64,000 nt of DNA from NCBI RefSeq assembly GCF_004379255.2, contig NC_056036.1:3472001-3536000 (forward strand). Direction: 5' to 3'. Position 1 is the stretch's first letter, and the number at the start of each line of letters is the position of its first letter. Shown piece by piece: positions 1 to 9,711 of this stretch. The stretch comes from Salvia splendens (taxonomy: Eukaryota > Streptophyta > Magnoliopsida > Lamiales > Lamiaceae). Below the pieces are notes generated by a model, which saw only the letters and a program-made list of their open reading frames with translations, was not told where the DNA came from and ran no database searches. The translations under genes and the position numbers were made by a program.

Positions 1-48
1 TTTATAGAAATTAATACATTACAATACGAATTAAAAAAATAAGCAAAC

Positions 49-732
49 TCAGCGACGGCGGTTATGGGCCCACACTTCTTCAATCATGTCGTTCATGAGC
101 TGAACATGGACTTGTTGGTTGCGCATTGAGACCTGGCTAGCTAGAACCTCATTGAAGCCCGGCGGTAATCCTCTAGCGGAGGGCTCGGTCGCCGTGCTGG
201 ACGAGCTAGATGCACCGTCATCATTGTTTCAGTCGGTGATGCTCCCACCCTCATGCTCGACTATCATGTTGTGCATGATTATGCACGCGTACATGACATC
301 GGCGATGACTTTCTTGAACCAGAGACGAGCCGGCCCTTTCACAATTGCCCACCGTGCTTGGAGCACACCAAATGCCCGCTCGACATCCTTCCGCGCCGAC
401 TCCTGTTTTTGGGCAAATAAAGCCCTCTTCTCACCAATTGGGCAGCTGATCGTCTTCAGAAAAACAGGCCACCTAGGGTATATGCCATCGGCCAAGTAGT
501 ACCCCATGTGGTGTTGGCGCATGTTGGCAGTGAACTCGATGGCCTGGCCGTTGCCATTGTATTGCTCGGTGAAGATGGTGGATGAGTTGAGGACGTTAAT
601 GTCGTTGTTCGACCCGGCTACGCCGAAGTAAGCATGCCAGATTCAGAGTCGATGGTCAGCGACGGCTTCGAGGATCATCGTCGGGTGGCTGCCCTTGTAT
701 CCACTTGTGAATTGTATCCACTCGGTCGCCGT
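49..732 (-). pseudogene. PIF/Harbinger transposase (ALP1/HARBI1-like) C-terminal half, two nonsense codons
   Basis: Minus-strand translation gives the C-terminal half of a DDE_Tnp_4 nuclease of the plant ALP1-like type. Visible blocks are PTMILEAVADHRL, WHAYFGVAGSNNDINVLN, HHMGYYLADGIYPRWPVF, RKDVERAFGVLQARWAIV and ADVMYACIIMHNMIVE. The ERAF glutamate is the expected third catalytic residue and the first aspartate region is missing. Two in-frame TGA codons (643-645 and 229-231) stand where family members usually have Trp or another sense codon. The reading frame otherwise continues to a natural-looking stop at 49-51. It is a dead copy, and the 5' half of the gene is absent or too divergent to recognise. 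Confidence 0.8.
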
Positions 733-839
733 GTTTGACGAGCTAGGAGGTAGAAATGTGAGAGATGAGCGAAATGAGAGAGGTGAGATGTTCGTACGAA
801 CAAATGAATTAGAAACGAGGTTTAAATAGCAATAAAAAA

Positions 840-1097
840 CGCGTGTCAACGTCCACGTCCACCGATCCCGCAATGGGGCGCCCGATGGCGCGGACGATGG
901 CCTATCGTCCGCGCCATCGTCCGCCAATCCCACAATGGCGCGTACGATGGCGCGGACGACGCCATAGGGCGCGCCCTATGGATCGGCCGCGGACGAAGGG
1001 GATGGACGATGGCGGACACCCACATTGGGGGCATCGTCCGCGCCCGAGGACGATGGAAGCCATAGGGCGTGTCATCGGGCGCCCATTGCGGGTGCCC
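840..1097. repeat. GC-rich subterminal repeats of the Harbinger element
   Basis: Short repeats built on GGACGATGGCG and TAGGGCGCGCC in both orientations, far more GC-rich than the surrounding DNA. Such repeats next to a TIR are common in PIF/Harbinger elements and may be transposase-binding sites. The MITE at 12568-13050 has comparable CGGACGTCC repeats. Confidence 0.55.
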
Positions 1098-1112
1098 TAA
1101 TTTAAAAGATAC

Positions 1113-1511
1113 ATGTTCACTTTGTTTGGTACAGCCATTAGTTGGAAGTCGAATCTACAACCGGTGGTCGCATTGTCCACAACTGAGGCAGAATATATTG
1201 CACTAACAGAGGCCGCAAAGGAGGGAAAATGGCTACAAGGAATCTTACAAGATCTGGGGATAGAGCTGGGAGCAGTAATGATTAATTGTGACAGCAATTC
1301 AGCCATATGCTTAGCCAAGCACCAAATGTTCCATGAGAGATCTAAACATATCGATGTAAGGAGGCACTTCATCAGAGACGAAATTCAGAGTGGGAAGATC
1401 AATGTGGTGAAGGTTCCCACTGAAGAAAATGCCTCAGACATGTTAACCAAGTCACTACCAACTTTGAAGTTCAAGCATTGCTTGAAGTTGGTGGAAATTG
1501 TGGAATGTTGA
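1113..1511 (+). pseudogene. Copia RNase H C-terminal fragment
   Basis: This is the last ~130 codons of the Copia polyprotein: FTLFGTAISWKS, LSTTEAEYIALTEA and the terminal KSLPTLKFKHCLKLVEI. It equals the end of the ORFs at 2142-4169 and 4989-8240. An ATG created at the host junction opens the frame, but nothing suggests it is a real start. It is the remains of a third tandem unit. Confidence 0.8.
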
Positions 1512-1578
1512 AGTATGGAACAGGATTGAGAAGGGAATCTAGATATTGATGGAGTTTTGCAAGGACAAGGTGGAGATT

Positions 1579-2141
1579 TGTGAAAGTGTGTCCGTGCAAA
1601 CTACTGATTTGATCGAGTGTTGGAGCCGAGCTGCAGCTCAAAGAAGAGATCAAGAAATGAAGCTCGGCTTTGAGCTAGCTCGGCTAGAAAGGAGTTCGGC
1701 TAGAAAGGAGTTCGGCTAGAAAGGAGTTCGGCTATAAAGGAGTTCGGTGAAAGGAGTTCGGTAAGCTCGGCTTACCGAGCTGGAACTAGCCTGGAACTAG
1801 CCGAGAAGAAGAAGGCAGAAGAAGGAAGCTCGGCTTTGAGCTGGAACTAGCCGAGAAGGAAGAGTTCGGTTTTGAGCCGAGTAGCGGTTATAACTAACTT
1901 TGGGAAATAGAGTTAGTTGGATTTTATTTCTTGATTGCATCTTGTATAAATAGCTCGATAGAGCTCAGTAGTGAAGCAGCAGAATTACACCATATACACA
2001 CACACCCAGAGAGATTAATTCTCAAGATAGCGAGCGGTTGTGAGCGGTAGAGTGTGAGTGTGAGTTGATTGTAATTGTAAAGAGTTCATCAATAAGATTC
2101 CGGTCATCTTCTCCGTGGACGTAGGTGGTTTATCACCGAAC
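1579..2141 (+). repeat. Copia-1 LTR A (3' truncated)
   Basis: Starts TGTGAAAGTG right after the polypurine-like AAGGTGGAGATT and matches LTRs B and C. A TATAAATA box is at 1945-1952. The upstream part carries 16-bp tandem repeats (GGCTAGAAAGGAGTTC, about 1683-1745). The last ~70 bases are missing: at CACCGAAC the sequence jumps to an internal position equal to about 6216. The break falls inside the 3' arm of the conserved LTR hairpin. Confidence 0.85.
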
Positions 2142-4169
2142 GTTAATGCAGCAAATGTTACCCAGTCAGAGAGCCTGGATCTGTGGCATGCTAGACTTGG
2201 GCATGTGGGGGAAAAAGGCATCAAGGAGCTTGCTAAGCTGGGTGTAATGAGGCTGGGGACATCAGAGAGGCTCAACAAATGTGAGTCTTGTATTCTTGGA
2301 AAGGCAAAAAGGCTACCATTCTCTGGTGGAAAGCACACTACAACAGCTCCCTTTGTATATGCTCACAGTGACTTATGGGTGCCCTCTCCAGCAGAATCCA
2401 TAGGTGGAGGTAAGTATTTCATATCTATTATAGATGACTATTCAAGAAAGGTATGGGTTTACATCCTCAAAGAGAAGTCTCAAGCATTTGAGAGGTTTAG
2501 AGAATGGCATACTAGATATGAAAATGAGAAAGGGTCAGTGCTGAAGTACTTAAGAACTGATAATGGGATGGAGTTCTTATCTACTGAGTTTGATAGCTTC
2601 TGTAAAATGAAAGGGATAAGAAGGCATAGGACCGTGCCAAGGAACCCTCAACAGAACGGGCTGGCAGAGAGGATGAACAGGACGTTGCTAGAAAGAGTGA
2701 GATGCATGTTGTTCTACTCTGGAATGCCAAAGAAATTTTGGGCAGAGGTTGTTTCTACTGCAGCTGATCTGATTAACAAATGCCCCTCTTCATCAATTTC
2801 TAATGAGACTCCTGATCAGAGATGGTATGGAACTTTGGGAGACTACTCAGGCTTGAAGATTTTTGGGTGTGCGGCTTATGCACATATCAAGCAGAATAAG
2901 TTGGAACCAAGAGCAAGAAAATGTGTGATGTTGGGATACCAAGATGGAGTGAAGGGGTATAGGTTATGGAATATGGATGAAGGGGGTCAGAATATCATTA
3001 TGAGTAGAGATGTAGTGTTCGATGAAGGAGAAATGCCATTCAAGAAAAGTAGAGCACCCCCTGGTGGTGACAGTAGCTCTAGCATTCAAGAGTTTGAGTT
3101 TGATGAGAAATCTGCTTGGTCTGATGCTGATGAGGATGTTGAAATCTCTGAACACCAAGAAGAAGGTGGAGCTTCCAGTTCTCAGTCAGATGAAAACACA
3201 AGAGGTGGAGATCCATCAAATCAAGGAAACAGAAGAAATCCAAGAAGGAATGCAGGCTTGCCCAGCAGGTTTTCAGATTATGATATGAGCTTCTTTGCTC
3301 TTTGTGTAGCAGAGGTGCTCATGTTCTCAGAGCCTTCAACCTATGAAGAAGCCATAAAATGCAAAGAAAGTCAGAAGTGGATCAGAGCCATGGAAGAAGA
3401 AATAGAGTCCTTGTTGAGAAATGGGACTTGGATTTTGGTGAATGACCCAGGGACTCAGAAACTCATAAGTTGCAAGTGGCTATTTAAGAAGAAGGTTGAA
3501 GTTGGGGAAGTTGAAAGCATAATGTACTTGATGATATGTACAAGGCCGGATGTGGCTCATGCTATAAGCGTGGCTAGCAGGTGCATGGCTGATCCGGGTA
3601 GAGAACACTGGATGGCTCTGAAATGGATCTTGAAATATTTGGGAGGATCTGTTATGATTGGTTTGAGATTTGGTGGAAAAGCATGGTCTGAGAAAGATGA
3701 GATTCTTGTAGGCTACTGTGATTCTGATTATGCGGCCAACTTGGATAATAGGAAGTCCCAAAGCGGCTACATATTCACTTTGTTTGGTACAGCCATTAGT
3801 TGGAAGTCGAATCTACAACCGGTGGTCGCATTGTCCACAACTGAGGCAGAATATATTGCACTAACAGAGGCCGCAAAGGAGGGAAAATGGCTACAAGGAA
3901 TCTTACAAGATCTGGGGATAGAGCTGGGAGCAGTAATGATTAATTGTGACAGCAATTCAGCCATATGCTTAGCCAAGCACCAAATGTTCCATGAGAGATC
4001 TAAACATATCGATGTAAGGAGGCACTTCATCAGAGACGAAATTCAGAGTGGGAAGATCAATGTGGTGAAGGTTCCCACTGAAGAAAATGCCTCAGACATG
4101 TTAACCAAGTCACTACCAACTTTGAAGTTCAAGCATTGCTTGAAGTTGGTGGAAATTGTGGAATGTTGA
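2142..4169 (+). pseudogene. Copia-1 polyprotein, 5'-deleted copy (integrase to RNase H, no RT)
   Basis: Open frame from the end of LTR A. It begins in the GAG-pre-integrase domain (LWHARLGHVGEKG, CESCILGKAKR), continues through the integrase core and ends with RNase H. PBS, gag, zinc knuckle and protease are missing, about 1.4 kb compared with the full copy. The integrase reads HSDLWVPSP where the full copy has HSDLWGPSP. It carries the same in-frame RT loss as the downstream copy, so that deletion came before the array formed. The apparent start codon lies in LTR sequence and is unlikely to be functional. Confidence 0.85.
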
Positions 4170-4236
4170 AGTATGGAACAGGATTGAGAAGGGAATCTAG
4201 ATATTGATGGAGTTTTGCAAGGACAAGGTGGAGATT

Positions 4237-4869
4237 TGTGAAAGTGTGTCCGTGCAAACTACTGATTTGATCGAGTGTTGGAGCCGAGCTGCAGCTCAAA
4301 GAAGAGATCAAGAAATGAAGCTCGGCTTTGAGCTAGCTCGGCTAGAAAGGAGTTCGGCTAGAAAGGAGTTCGGCTAGAAAGGAGTTCGGCTATAAAGGAG
4401 TTCGGTGAAAGGAGTTCGGTAAGCTCGGCTTACCGAGCTGGAACTAGCCTGGAACTAGCCGAGAAGAAGAAGGCAGAAGAAGGAAGCTCGGCTTTGAGCT
4501 GGAACTAGCCGAGAAGGAAGAGTTCGGTTTTGAGCCGAGTAGCGGTTATAACTAACTTTGGGAAATAGAGTTAGTTGGATTTTATTTCTTGATTGCATCT
4601 TGTATAAATAGCTCGATAGAGCTCAGTAGTGAAGCAGCAGAATTACACCATATACACACACACCCAGAGAGATTAATTCTCAAGATAGCGAGCGGTTGTG
4701 AGCGGTAGAGTGTGAGTGTGAGTTGATTGTAATTGTAAAGAGTTCATCAATAAGATTCCGGTCATCTTCTCCGTGGACGTAGGTGGTTTATCACCGAACC
4801 ACGTTATATCGTTTGCGTGCTTTATTTTCTCGATTACGTGTGTGAGATCAGCGGCAACGCAACCCAACA
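4237..4869 (+). repeat. Copia-1 LTR B
   Basis: A 633-bp LTR, TGTGAAAGTG to CCCAACA, ending three bases before the primer-binding region. It has a TATAAATA box at 4603-4610, 16-bp GGCTAGAAAGGAGTTC repeats in U3 at about 4341-4403, and an inverted repeat GGTAAGC/GCTTACC in U3. It serves as 3' LTR of the deleted copy and 5' LTR of the complete copy. Confidence 0.9.
4772..4803 (+). promoter_or_regulatory. Conserved LTR hairpin, Copia-1 LTR B
   Basis: Outer stem CGTGG/CCACG, internal loop ACGTA opposite GAA, inner stem GGTG/CACC, apical loop GTTTAT. It lies about 165 bases downstream of the TATA box, so it should be transcribed, and 66 bases before the LTR end. Function is unknown; the same architecture occurs in Copia-2 and the Gypsy element. 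Confidence 0.6.
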
Positions 4870-4871
4870 GG

Positions 4872-4889
4872 TGGCGCCGTCTGTGGGAA
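4872..4889 (+). promoter_or_regulatory. Primer-binding region, Copia-1
   Basis: TGGCGCCGTCTGTGGGAA begins two bases after the LTR. The first nine bases match the complement of the 3' end of plant tRNA-Asp (known end ...ACGGCGCCA); the rest diverges. The identical 18-mer is found in the other two LTR elements of the window. Confidence 0.65.
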
Positions 4890-4988
4890 TTTCCCAAAGG
4901 AGTTCTTGATTGCTTTCTGGGATAGTTAGGGTCCAAGAATTCCGGTACTTGAGCTGATCTTGGCGATTGCCCACCGTCTGTTTGAGAA

Positions 4989-7900
4989 ATGTCTACAGCT
5001 AAGTTTGAGGTGGAGAAGTTCACCGGGAAAAATGACTTTGGGCTGTGGAGGTTGAAGATAAAGGCCATCTTGATGCAGCAGGGCCTATGGAATATCTTGA
5101 AGAATGAAGTCGATGCCGAGAAAGAAGCGGAGGTCGATGAAAAAGAGAAAGGAAAGCTTCAGGATATGCAGTATAGAGCCTACAGCACCCTAATCTTGAA
5201 TTTGTCAGATAGGGTTCTGAGGGAAGTCTCCAAAGAGGAGACAGCTGCGGGAGTATGGACAAAACTTGAGTCATTGTACATGACCAAGTCCATTACAAAT
5301 CGTTTACACCTGAAGCAGAAGCTCCTTGCATTCAGATTCTCAGATGCGAGAGGAATTACAGAGCAACTTGAAGAATTTGGTAAGTGTGTAGATGATTTGG
5401 AAAATATCGATGAGATGATCAAGGATGAAGATAAAGCCTTGATGCTGCTGAATTCGCTTCCTAAGAGTTTTGAACACTTCAAGGATGCGGTGTTACTTGG
5501 AAGAGAGTCCAAGGTTACATATGAAGAAATTCATTCTGCTCTGAAAATGAAGGAATCGCATAAGAATGATTATTCCACTTCTACTAGACAAAATGATCCA
5601 GTGGCTGAGAGTCTTTTCTTGAAGAAGGGTCAGAACAAGAAAGTTTTCAACAAGAAGAAACAAAACAAAGATAAGGCTGAGGGAGAGAGGGAGACTAGAA
5701 GCTGCTACTATTGCAGAAAGCCGGGTCACTTGAAGAAGGCATGTTTTGCTTGGAAAAGGAAGCAAGAACAAGCGATCAATGCAGGTTCAAATACTGCGGA
5801 TCTTGCTCAGGAAGTGGAGGCCAATGAGGCCTTGAATATACTCTCAGGGGCAAGAATTGAAGAATGTTGGATCATGGACTCGGGTTGCTCCTTTCATATA
5901 TGCTCCCACAGATCCTGGTTTCAAAAGTTGACAGCACACACAGGATCAGTAATGTTGGGGAATGATCAGACATGTGATGTTAGAGGGATTGGAGAAATCA
6001 AGCTGAAGGTGAGTGATGGTAGTGTAAAAACTCTCACCGAAGTGAGGTTCATACCTCAGATCAAGAGAAACTTGATTTCTTTAGGGCTGCTGGAGTCCAA
6101 GGGCTACAGGTTTGAGTCCAGTAACGGAGTGCTCAGGGTGACAAAGGGTCCCAGAATAGTCATGGAGGCCAAAAGAAAGAATAGCCTGTATTACTTGGTG
6201 GGTGAAACCGTGATCAATGCAGCAAATGTTACCCAGTCAGAGAGCCTGGATCTGTGGCATGCTAGACTTGGGCATGTGGGGGAAAAAGGCATCAAGGAGC
6301 TTGCTAAGCTGGGTGTAATGAGGCTGGGGACATCAGAGAGGCTCAACAAATGTGAGTCTTGTATTCTTGGAAAGGCAAAAAGGCTACCATTCTCTGGTGG
6401 AAAGCACACTACAACAGCTCCCTTTGTATATGCTCACAGTGACTTATGGGGGCCCTCTCCAGCAGAATCCATAGGTGGAGGTAAGTATTTCATATCTATT
6501 ATAGATGACTATTCAAGAAAGGTATGGGTTTACATCCTCAAAGAGAAGTCTCAAGCATTTGAGAGGTTTAGAGAATGGCATACTAGATATGAAAATGAGA
6601 AAGGGTCAGTGCTGAAGTACTTAAGAACTGATAATGGGATGGAGTTCTTATCTACTGAGTTTGATAGCTTCTGTAAAATGAAAGGGATAAGAAGGCATAG
6701 GACCGTGCCAAGGAACCCTCAACAGAACGGGCTGGCAGAGAGGATGAACAGGACGTTGCTAGAAAGAGTGAGATGCATGTTGTTCTACTCTGGAATGCCA
6801 AAGAAATTTTGGGCAGAGGTTGTTTCTACTGCAGCTGATCTGATTAACAAATGCCCCTCTTCATCAATTTCTAATGAGACTCCTGATCAGAGATGGTATG
6901 GAACTTTGGGAGACTACTCAGGCTTGAAGATTTTTGGGTGTGCGGCTTATGCACATATCAAGCAGAATAAGTTGGAACCAAGAGCAAGAAAATGTGTGAT
7001 GTTGGGATACCAAGATGGAGTGAAGGGGTATAGGTTATGGAATATGGATGAAGGGGGTCAGAATATCATTATGAGTAGAGATGTAGTGTTCGATGAAGGA
7101 GAAATGCCATTCAAGAAAAGTAGAGCACCCCCTGGTGGTGACAGTAGCTCTAGCATTCAAGAGTTTGAGTTTGATGAGAAATCTGCTTGGTCTGATGCTG
7201 ATGAGGATGTTGAAATCTCTGAACACCAAGAAGAAGGTGGAGCTTCCAGTTCTCAGTCAGATGAAAACACAAGAGGTGGAGATCCATCAAATCAAGGAAA
7301 CAGAAGAAATCCAAGAAGGAATGCAGGCTTGCCCAGCAGGTTTTCAGATTATGATATGAGCTTCTTTGCTCTTTGTGTAGCAGAGGTGCTCATGTTCTCA
7401 GAGCCTTCAACCTATGAAGAAGCCATAAAATGCAAAGAAAGTCAGAAGTGGATCAGAGCCATGGAAGAAGAAATAGAGTCCTTGTTGAGAAATGGGACTT
7501 GGATTTTGGTGAATGACCCAGGGACTCAGAAACTCATAAGTTGCAAGTGGCTATTTAAGAAGAAGGTTGAAGTTGGGGAAGTTGAAAGCATAATGTACTT
7601 GATGATATGTACAAGGCCGGATGTGGCTCATGCTATAAGCGTGGCTAGCAGGTGCATGGCTGATCCGGGTAGAGAACACTGGATGGCTCTGAAATGGATC
7701 TTGAAATATTTGGGAGGATCTGTTATGATTGGTTTGAGATTTGGTGGAAAAGCATGGTCTGAGAAAGATGAGATTCTTGTAGGCTACTGTGATTCTGATT
7801 ATGCGGCCAACTTGGATAATAGGAAGTCCCAAAGCGGCTACATATTCACTTTGTTTGGTACAGCCATTAGTTGGAAGTCGAATCTACAACCGGTGGTCGC

Positions 7901-8240
7901 ATTGTCCACAACTGAGGCAGAATATATTGCACTAACAGAGGCCGCAAAGGAGGGAAAATGGCTACAAGGAATCTTACAAGATCTGGGGATAGAGCTGGGA
8001 GCAGTAATGATTAATTGTGACAGCAATTCAGCCATATGCTTAGCCAAGCACCAAATGTTCCATGAGAGATCTAAACATATCGATGTAAGGAGGCACTTCA
8101 TCAGAGACGAAATTCAGAGTGGGAAGATCAATGTGGTGAAGGTTCCCACTGAAGAAAATGCCTCAGACATGTTAACCAAGTCACTACCAACTTTGAAGTT
8201 CAAGCATTGCTTGAAGTTGGTGGAAATTGTGGAATGTTGA
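4989..8240 (+). CDS. Copia-1 Gag-Pol polyprotein lacking reverse transcriptase (1083 aa)
   Basis: An uninterrupted ORF. In order: Gag of the UBN2/DUF4219 type (KFTGKNDFGLWRLKIKAIL), CCHC knuckle CYYCRKPGHLKKAC, aspartic protease DSGCS, GAG-pre-integrase (LWHARLGHVGEKG), integrase core with the DDE set (HSDLWG, RTDNGMEF, GLAERMN), then the start of RT (AMEEEIESLLRNGTWILV, CKWLFKKKVE). It jumps directly to the RT/RNase H connection (YLMICTRPDVAHAISV) and RNase H (LSTTEAEYIAL). Compared with the Copia-2 protein about 245 residues are missing, including the YVDDM active site, yet the frame is kept. With its LTRs almost unchanged, this copy was presumably mobilised by RT supplied in trans. The start is the first ATG after the PBS. 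Confidence 0.9.
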   Translation: MSTAKFEVEKFTGKNDFGLWRLKIKAILMQQGLWNILKNEVDAEKEAEVDEKEKGKLQDMQYRAYSTLILNLSDRVLREVSKEETAAGVWTKLESLYMTKSITNRLHLKQKLLAFRFSDARGITEQLEEFGKCVDDLENIDEMIKDEDKALMLLNSLPKSFEHFKDAVLLGRESKVTYEEIHSALKMKESHKNDYSTSTRQNDPVAESLFLKKGQNKKVFNKKKQNKDKAEGERETRSCYYCRKPGHLKKACFAWKRKQEQAINAGSNTADLAQEVEANEALNILSGARIEECWIMDSGCSFHICSHRSWFQKLTAHTGSVMLGNDQTCDVRGIGEIKLKVSDGSVKTLTEVRFIPQIKRNLISLGLLESKGYRFESSNGVLRVTKGPRIVMEAKRKNSLYYLVGETVINAANVTQSESLDLWHARLGHVGEKGIKELAKLGVMRLGTSERLNKCESCILGKAKRLPFSGGKHTTTAPFVYAHSDLWGPSPAESIGGGKYFISIIDDYSRKVWVYILKEKSQAFERFREWHTRYENEKGSVLKYLRTDNGMEFLSTEFDSFCKMKGIRRHRTVPRNPQQNGLAERMNRTLLERVRCMLFYSGMPKKFWAEVVSTAADLINKCPSSSISNETPDQRWYGTLGDYSGLKIFGCAAYAHIKQNKLEPRARKCVMLGYQDGVKGYRLWNMDEGGQNIIMSRDVVFDEGEMPFKKSRAPPGGDSSSSIQEFEFDEKSAWSDADEDVEISEHQEEGGASSSQSDENTRGGDPSNQGNRRNPRRNAGLPSRFSDYDMSFFALCVAEVLMFSEPSTYEEAIKCKESQKWIRAMEEEIESLLRNGTWILVNDPGTQKLISCKWLFKKKVEVGEVESIMYLMICTRPDVAHAISVASRCMADPGREHWMALKWILKYLGGSVMIGLRFGGKAWSEKDEILVGYCDSDYAANLDNRKSQSGYIFTLFGTAISWKSNLQPVVALSTTEAEYIALTEAAKEGKWLQGILQDLGIELGAVMINCDSNSAICLAKHQMFHERSKHIDVRRHFIRDEIQSGKINVVKVPTEENASDMLTKSLPTLKFKHCLKLVEIVEC

Positions 8241-8307
8241 AGTATGGAACAGGATTGAGAAGGGAATCTAGATATTGATGGAGTTTTGCAAGGACAAGGT
8301 GGAGATT

Positions 8308-8940
8308 TGTGAAAGTGTGTCCGTGCAAACTACTGATTTGATCGAGTGTTGGAGCCGAGCTGCAGCTCAAAGAAGAGATCAAGAAATGAAGCTCGGCTTT
8401 GAGCTAGCTCGGCTAGAAAGGAGTTCGGCTAGAAAGGAGTTCGGCTAGAAAGGAGTTCGGCTATAAAGGAGTTCGGTGAAAGGAGTTCGGTAAGCTCGGC
8501 TTACCGAGCTGGAACTAGCCTGGAACTAGCCGAGAAGAAGAAGGCAGAAGAAGGAAGCTCGGCTTTGAGCTGGAACTAGCCGAGAAGGAAGAGTTCGGTT
8601 TTGAGCCGAGTAGCGGTTATAACTAACTTTGGGAAATAGAGTTAGTTGGATTTTATTTCTTGATTGCATCTTGTATAAATAGCTCGATAGAGCTCAGTAG
8701 CGAAGCAGCAGAATTACACCATATACACACACACCCAGAGAGATTAATTCTCAAGATAGCGAGCGGTTGTGAGCGGTAGAGTGTGAGTGTGAGTTGATTG
8801 TAATTGTAAAGAGTTCATCAATAAGATTCCGGTCATCTTCTCCGTGGACGTAGGTGGTTTATCACCGAACCACGTTATATCGTTTGCGTGCTTTATTTTC
8901 TCGATTACGTGTGTGAGATCAGCGGCAACGCAACCCAACA
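8308..8940 (+). repeat. Copia-1 LTR C
   Basis: A 633-bp terminal LTR matching LTR B except C for T at 8701 as far as can be seen. TATAAATA box at 8674-8681. It ends CCCAACA directly against host DNA ATTAAATACC, a sequence resembling ATCAAATACC in the paralogous segment near 20228. Confidence 0.9.
8843..8874 (+). promoter_or_regulatory. Conserved LTR hairpin, Copia-1 LTR C
   Basis: Same as the LTR B hairpin: CGTGG (8843-8847) pairs with CCACG (8870-8874), GGTG (8853-8856) with CACC (8863-8866), internal loop ACGTA/GAA. It is 66 bases from the LTR end. Confidence 0.6.
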
Positions 8941-9655
8941 ATTAAATACCTAAAAAAAATTCTAACACCTAAAAAATCTAATAAATCAATACTTAAAAAT
9001 TGATTTATTGCAATATTGGTAAAATTATAAAATTGTATGAAATTAATATTGAAATTTAATATGATTCCCTGATAAAATAGAAAATCGAACAGGACAAAAA
9101 TTTGTAACTGTGATCGGATCAAAAACTGATCCTCCAATTCTCATTCTTCATATGACCGGTTAAAAATCAGTCTGAGAGGCGACTAAGACTCCTTAGTTTG
9201 TCTTTATTGAAATCTTCTAGTGCACTTTTATTTGCATATTTTGAATTAAATTTTTTATGTGATAAACTTTTATCAATATACATATATGAGTCTTAAACAA
9301 ATACAAAGGAAAAAGCTAGCAATAGTCACTATAAAATTAGTGTTTAACTAAGTACAGCTTGAGCCACCGTATTGTTTACTCTAGTGAGGTACATTGGGCC
9401 AGAGTAGTTGCAAAAGCCTAACTCCATTTTCTTCATTTTGATTCCCATTTACAGCATCAAAACCAGTGAATTATAGAGATTGAATGTCCCAAAAGTAGGC
9501 GATACACTTTTTGTGAACAATGAACAGAATATGATACACCTTCTTGGGCATTGATGACCGACCAATATGCCCTTACCTTTATATTTTTAGCATATAAAAC
9601 TTTATTATAATTTGAATACATCTCTATATAAAATTTTAGACGATAAGGTGAACAA
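8941..9655. other. Intergenic, part of the duplicated OMT segments
   Basis: AT-rich and without a supportable gene. 9190-9370 is homologous to about 20931-21145 (shared CTAGCAATAGTCACTATAA, GATAAACTTTTATCAATATA). 9390-9470 resembles the TTGGGCC...AGTAGTT...AAAAGCCTAA segment found near the other OMT copies. Confidence 0.6.
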
Positions 9656-9711
9656 TCAGGGAAACACCTCAATTATAGACCTCAGTCCTAAAGTAGGAAT
9701 GGTTTCATATT
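9656..9711 (-). pseudogene. OMT exon-2 C-terminal remnant
   Basis: Minus strand reads YETIPTLGLRSIIEVFP then stop, matching the end of OMT1 and OMT3 (YKITPTLGVRSIIEVFP). Nothing else of the gene is recognisable around it. The homology to the OMT1 3' flank continues downstream (AACAATCA...), so this is the scar of a lost OMT copy. Confidence 0.75.

Larger units (their letters stand above)
1..1097 (-). mobile_element. PIF/Harbinger transposon, decayed, cut by window edge
   Basis: The right end reads as a terminal inverted repeat (minus strand GGGCACCCGCAATGGGCG) followed by TAA, the usual 3-bp PIF/Harbinger target site. The sequence just outside (TAATTTAAAAGATACATG) matches host-type DNA at about 41731-41749, which fits insertion at a TAA. 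A decayed transposase lies inside on the minus strand. The left end is outside the window, so the full length and the second TIR cannot be seen. Confidence 0.7.
1113..8940 (+). mobile_element. Tandem Copia LTR-retrotransposon array (fragment-LTR-internal-LTR-internal-LTR)
   Basis: Three copies of a 633-bp LTR (1579-2141 truncated, 4237-4869, 8308-8940) alternate with one 3' internal fragment (1113-1578), one 5'-deleted internal region (2142-4236) and one complete internal region (4870-8307). By eye only single-base differences separate the copies, for example T/C at 8701 in the LTR and T/G at about 2391/6451 in the integrase. The array therefore formed very recently, most simply by unequal recombination between LTRs. 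The left end starts inside pol, joined directly to host DNA (ATACATGT) at about 1113. The right end is an intact LTR end (CCCAACA) followed by ATTAAATACC. No target duplication can be assigned because the left LTR is missing. Confidence 0.85.
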
